This document shows positions 6,746 through 9,832 of a stretch of 9,832 bases of DNA, one piece after another. Made by a program: the position numbers and the translations under genes. Under the pieces are notes generated by a model, which was given only the letters and a program-made list of their open reading frames with translations, searched no databases and was not told where the DNA came from. The first letter of the stretch is position 1, and the number at the start of each line of letters is the position of its first letter. Source of the DNA: Clostridia bacterium. GTDB lineage: Bacteria; Bacillota_A; Clostridia; Oscillospirales; Butyricicoccaceae. The stretch lies in contig JAFOHJ010000312.1 in the NCBI GenBank assembly GCA_017421885.1, positions 1 to 9,832 of the forward strand. Reading direction: 5' to 3'.

Positions 6746-6799
6746 ATGCGCACAGAATCCCAGAGCAACATCTACCAAGATGCGCTGGGCAATAAAGGC
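6746..6799 (+). repeat. 54-base direct repeat, copy 2 (orphan rsmH2 tail)
   Basis: Exact copy of 6554-6607, cut off from the rsmH2 reading frame by 138 bases. In the corresponding frame it ends in GCA TAA and is followed directly by AGAGGG, the ribosome binding site of the small membrane protein gene. This close fit suggests that copy 2 is the original 3' end of rsmH2 and that the insert supplied copy 1 (inference). Confidence 0.95.
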
Positions 6800-6817
6800 A
6801 TAAAGAGGGTATAGGTT

Positions 6818-7138
6818 ATGCAGGTGTTAATGGGAATGATCTGCGGCTTAGCCGCAGTCTTACTGGGAATATATTCGTTTTTTGCAGCTCAGTGCAAAGG
6901 TCCGATCCTTACAAATGCCGTGCTGTGGCTCAGCACGACTGAGAGAGAAAAAGTCGACAAAAAGGCAGAGTATCGTCTTGCAGCCATCATATTTGGCGGC
7001 CTTTCGCTGTCGATGGCATTTGAAACGATATATATCTTTACACATTCTGCATGGGCGCTTTGGCTCATGTGGATATGCCTGCTTTTTGATCTGGTTTATG
7101 CCATAGCGGATGCAGTAAGAAAACTTACAAAAAGATAA
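6818..7138 (+). CDS. small membrane protein, possibly DUF3784-like
   Basis: A 106-residue protein of unknown function. It has three hydrophobic segments: about residues 2-23 (VLMGMICGLAAVLLGIYSFF), 53-73 (AAIIFGGLSLSMAFETIYIF) and 77-96 (AWALWLMWICLLFDLVYAIA), with a basic tail RKLTKR. Between the first two lies a polar loop KGPILTN...STTEREKVDKKAEYRL, which recalls small DUF3784-type membrane proteins of Firmicutes; I am not certain of this assignment. ATG at 6818 has AGAGGG 8 bases upstream. It directly follows the orphan rsmH2 tail and may once have been the translationally linked next gene of that operon. Two perfect 7-base hairpins lie within its coding sequence (6841-6857 and 6919-6937). 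A strong terminator follows its stop. Confidence 0.75.
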   Translation: MQVLMGMICGLAAVLLGIYSFFAAQCKGPILTNAVLWLSTTEREKVDKKAEYRLAAIIFGGLSLSMAFETIYIFTHSAWALWLMWICLLFDLVYAIADAVRKLTKR

Positions 7139-7140
7139 AA

Positions 7141-7174
7141 TAAAGGCCACCCGGATGGGTGGCCTTTATTTTTA
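7141..7174 (+). terminator. Rho-independent terminator after the small membrane protein gene
   Basis: TAAAGGCCACCC (7141-7152) and GGGTGGCCTTTA (7157-7168) form a perfect 12-base stem with the loop GGAT, followed by TTTTT. It ends the scf-rsmH2 operon. The core differs by a single loop base from the terminator at 7901-7924. Confidence 0.93.
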
Positions 7175-7242
7175 ACTCTACCAGGAGTAGGTTTACCTCC
7201 GCAGGATCACATGATACTGTTTTTCCAAAGGAGATGATTACC

Positions 7243-7893
7243 TTGAAGTTTACACCGATCGATCTTAAAAACTGGCCGAGGGGACAGATGTTTTATTATT
7301 TTTCAAAAATGGCCCCTACCGGATATTCTCTAACTGTGAATATGGATGTCACGGAACTGAGAAGAACTTTAAAAGAGAGAGAACTTAAGTTTTTTCCTGC
7401 CTATTTATGGCTTGTTACCAAAAATCTGAATGCTCAGGCCGAGTTCAAGATCGCGGAAATAGACGGCACACTTGGTTATTTTGACACGCTGACACCGCTG
7501 TATGCCAGCTTCCATGAAGATGACCACACATTTTCGCTGATGTGGACAGAGTATAACGATAACTTCGGACAGTTCTATAAAGCATACATAGAAAATAAAG
7601 AAGCTTTTGGAAAGGTTCACGGTGTACTTTGTCAGCCGCAGCTTCCACCGGCAAATGCATATACTGTATCGTGCATTCCGTGGGTCGAGTTCACTCATTT
7701 TGCGGTTCACACTTACGAGAATAAACCATATTATTTCCCCTCTGTAGAGGCGGGGAAGTTCTTTGAGAAAGAGGGCAGAGAGCTTATGCCACTTTCGATC
7801 ACCTGCCATCATGCGGCAACAGACGGATATCATATAAAGCTGTTTCTTGAAGCCCTGCAGGAAGATATGAACAGCTTTGAGCAGTATTTGTAA
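7243..7893 (+). CDS. chloramphenicol acetyltransferase-like protein
   Basis: A 216-residue member of the chloramphenicol acetyltransferase family, trimeric cytosolic enzymes that transfer acetyl from acetyl-CoA to the drug. The active-site motif is HHAATDGYH (189-197), with catalytic His190 and the structural Asp194; upstream are the family start FTPIDLKNWPR (3-13) and SCIPWVEFTHF (143-153). The length is typical (about 215-220). The TTG at 7243 is nine bases after AAAGGAG (7227-7233) and places the family's N-terminus correctly; the in-frame ATG at 7234 touches that site, and starts further up lie in the terminator. It is clearly more AT-rich than its neighbours (about 38% GC in a 120-base sample against 57% in rsmH2) and stands alone between two near-identical terminators, suggesting acquisition. 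Divergent family members may not confer resistance. Confidence 0.85.
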   Translation: MKFTPIDLKNWPRGQMFYYFSKMAPTGYSLTVNMDVTELRRTLKERELKFFPAYLWLVTKNLNAQAEFKIAEIDGTLGYFDTLTPLYASFHEDDHTFSLMWTEYNDNFGQFYKAYIENKEAFGKVHGVLCQPQLPPANAYTVSCIPWVEFTHFAVHTYENKPYYFPSVEAGKFFEKEGRELMPLSITCHHAATDGYHIKLFLEALQEDMNSFEQYL

Positions 7894-7900
7894 AAAATCA

Positions 7901-7931
7901 AAGGCCACCCGAATGGGTGGCCTTAAGTTTT
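7901..7931. terminator. bidirectional terminator between cat-like and LCP genes
   Basis: AAGGCCACCC (7901-7910) and GGGTGGCCTT (7915-7924) form a perfect 10-base stem with the loop GAAT. A T-rich run follows on the plus strand (TAAG then TTTTTT) and a run of A precedes it, giving TTTGATTTTTT on the minus strand, so it can stop transcription from both converging genes. Confidence 0.92.
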
Positions 7932-8969
7932 TTAGTTTTCAAGACGGATGATATTGAGGTCGTCGGGATCAATATCGGTGGTGTAGGGGTTGATATTTGC
8001 GTTTATGTACTCGGCTGTCTGTTCGGCATCGAGATAAACATAATCCTGGCCATTATAGCGGCCGGTTGTGGTGCCGGGCATAACGTCAAATACAAGGCCG
8101 GTGTCGAAATCCATGGTAGTGGCAACATTGATGAAGAACCAGATCATATCCTTGACCGGCATATTGGTCTCGATACTCTTGGCCATGACCTCTATCATGT
8201 CGCTTGCCTGGCTGAGAGAGAACTCGGTGACCATCTTCTTGCCGACTGCCTTGAGAAAGTCGCGCTGGACCTCCATACGGCCATAGTCGTTCGCACTTGT
8301 GCCGCGGAATCTTACCAGCTGGATAGCCTTTTTACCGTCGAGGGTCTGATAGCCGGCCTTAAGATCGATGTGATACTTGAGGTCGACATCGGCATGGTAC
8401 ATATCATAGGGGACATTGAAGTCGACTCCGCCGATGACATCGACGATCTTGATAAAGTCCTCCATATTGACGAGGCAGTAATAATCGGGATAAATGCCGG
8501 TCACCTCGCCCAGCAGACGGCGAAGCTCGTCCATGCCGGCGCGGCCATAGGCATTGTTGATCTTCTTATACTTGATGTTTACATCCACCATGGTGTCGCG
8601 GGGGATTGAAACAAGGGTAGCGGTGTCGTTGTTGGCATCGACCTGACCCAACATGATGGTGTCGGTGTTATAATCGTCGTTGGTGCCTGCAAGAACAAAG
8701 GTATAAACGCCTTCTTTTCTAACCAGCTCGACCTCTTTATCATCATCGGGAAGATTGGGGTCCTCTTCGTAAAGGCTGGGGTCGAACTCGTCTTCGTCGC
8801 CATTATTGTCGACAACGGGAGGAGGCTCGATCTCGGGAGCTCGGAGGACATCCCAAATTGTATAGGAACAGAAGCCGATGACCATCAACAGAATGACGAT
8901 TAAGGCTTTTCTGCGAAAAGCAGTTTTCTTTCTGGGCATCTCGTGCTTGTGAACTCTGTTTTGGCTCAT
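7932..8969 (-). CDS. LytR-CpsA-Psr (LCP) family cell-wall glycopolymer ligase
   Basis: A 345-residue LCP protein. Such enzymes attach teichoic acids or capsule polymers from a lipid carrier to peptidoglycan, outside the membrane. A short basic cytoplasmic end (PRKKTAFRRK) is followed by one membrane anchor at about residues 22-41 (ALIVILLMVIGFCSYTIWDV), then an acidic, Pro-rich linker (PEIEPPPVVDNNGDEDEFDP) and the LCP domain. Visible domain signs are TDTIMLGQVD, SIPRDTMVD, and the arginine-rich end of the pocket, LVRFRGTSANDYGRMEVQRDFLKA. The C-terminal extension is short. The ATG at 8969 has only a weak ribosome site (GATAGAGA); no later Met does better. It converges on the cat-like gene across a shared terminator. 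The substrate polymer cannot be inferred. Confidence 0.93.
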   Translation of the reverse strand: MSQNRVHKHEMPRKKTAFRRKALIVILLMVIGFCSYTIWDVLRAPEIEPPPVVDNNGDEDEFDPSLYEEDPNLPDDDKEVELVRKEGVYTFVLAGTNDDYNTDTIMLGQVDANNDTATLVSIPRDTMVDVNIKYKKINNAYGRAGMDELRRLLGEVTGIYPDYYCLVNMEDFIKIVDVIGGVDFNVPYDMYHADVDLKYHIDLKAGYQTLDGKKAIQLVRFRGTSANDYGRMEVQRDFLKAVGKKMVTEFSLSQASDMIEVMAKSIETNMPVKDMIWFFINVATTMDFDTGLVFDVMPGTTTGRYNGQDYVYLDAEQTAEYINANINPYTTDIDPDDLNIIRLEN

Positions 8970-9319
8970 AATATCTCTATCCCGAACAGGAAAACCTGCC
9001 CGGACACCCTTTCTTATTTATTCCGCTATAGTATAGCATAACCTCGGACAGGTAGCCATACATGTTAAAAGAAAATTTAAAATTTCAGTTCGGTCAATTT
9101 ATTTTTTAGACCGGAATTAGGGTCAAAAGTTCCAATAAAAGTGTCAGGGATTTTTTAAAATTATCCTTAGGGTGGAAATATGGCGGAAAAATGTTCAAAT
9201 AATTGTAGTTTTAAGGCCTTGCCCTTGATTTGACAGGGGTCTTTGTTATATAATATTTACTACTATGCGCATTTTTTGTTCTAACATAAATATTATAAAG
9301 ATTCGGAGTGGTAAGCAAA
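8970..9319. other. 350-base AT-rich intergenic region between LCP and gltX genes
   Basis: No convincing gene is present. It separates two divergent genes. Near the LCP side is a perfect palindrome GCTATA-G-TATAGC (9025-9037), which overlaps possible LCP -10 sequences on the minus strand but lacks a good -35. A 7-base stem with one G-T pair, TTCGGTC/GACCGGAA arms around 9094-9121, has no proper T run. The plus-strand promoter at 9225-9254 serves gltX. I see no riboswitch. Confidence 0.6.
9225..9254 (+). promoter_or_regulatory. promoter for gltX
   Basis: TATAAT at 9249-9254 is perfect, with TTGATT at 9225-9230 as -35 at 18-base spacing. An overlapping TTGACA at 9230-9235 is a better box but only 13 bases away from that -10; it would pair with weaker -10 sequences further down. 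The predicted leader is about 60 bases. Confidence 0.6.

Positions 9320-9832
<513 letters not shown>

Noticed and set aside
7184..7233. Possible attenuation hairpin hiding the cat-like ribosome site, as in inducible cat genes
   Set aside because: Only four base pairs (CTCC with GGAG) can form and no leader peptide frame stands out, so support is too weak.
7917..8609. Open frame of 230 codons on the plus strand opposite the LCP gene
   Set aside because: It begins inside the terminator region and is antisense to a clear LCP domain; composition reflects the codon use of the real gene.
9172..9196. AGGGTGG followed by GGCGG, resembling the T-box motif found upstream of aminoacyl-tRNA synthetase genes
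   Set aside because: It departs from the T-box consensus (AGGGTGGNACCGCG), no specifier stem or terminator is evident, and it lies upstream of the predicted gltX promoter, so it would not be in the transcript.

Overview
The window looks like chromosomal DNA from a Gram-positive anaerobe of class Clostridia, probably near Ruminococcus/Oscillospiraceae. The grounds are a six-cysteine SCIFF ranthipeptide with its radical SAM maturase (a signature of Clostridia), a second-type RsmH methyltransferase, a LytR-CpsA-Psr wall protein, strong AGGAGG ribosome binding sites, TTGACA/TATAAT promoters, and mid-range base composition. The placement comes from remembered protein families, not from a search.

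Layout. On the minus strand from the left edge lies most of a glutamine-type NAD+ synthetase (nadE, C-terminus outside the window), with a good promoter and a palindrome at its presumed transcription start. Divergent from it on the plus strand is a PflX-like radical SAM protein. A consensus promoter then drives scfA (48 residues, previously easy to overlook). It is followed by a terminator-like hairpin, scfB (maturase), an Orn/Lys/Arg decarboxylase-family enzyme overlapping scfB by one base, and an rsmH2-type 16S rRNA methyltransferase. The last 54 bases of rsmH2 are repeated 192 bases downstream, and the sequence between the copies is a chain of hairpins that looks like a small inserted element. 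Next come a small membrane protein, then an AT-rich chloramphenicol acetyltransferase-like gene bracketed by two nearly identical terminator hairpins. Convergent with it is an LCP-family cell-wall ligase gene. Finally, a promoter starts a glutamyl-tRNA synthetase gene that breaks off after about 124 codons and runs straight into an out-of-frame NifH-like coding sequence of higher GC.

How the genes work together. scfA and scfB form a RiPP pair: precursor, then a hairpin that probably lowers read-through to the enzyme gene, then the maturase. The decarboxylase and rsmH2 appear to be carried on the same transcript. NadE, LCP and GltX are housekeeping functions; the cat-like gene looks acquired.

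Most notable points: (1) NadE keeps the glutaminase Glu and Lys but has Gly where the family has its nucleophilic Cys, and surrounding motifs are eroded; (2) the SCIFF core has Gly where the Thr that accepts the thioether is expected; (3) the duplicated rsmH2 tail with a hairpin insert resembles a miniature gene-tail integration scar; (4) the gltX/nifH-like junction is either a rearrangement or, more likely, an assembly chimera.
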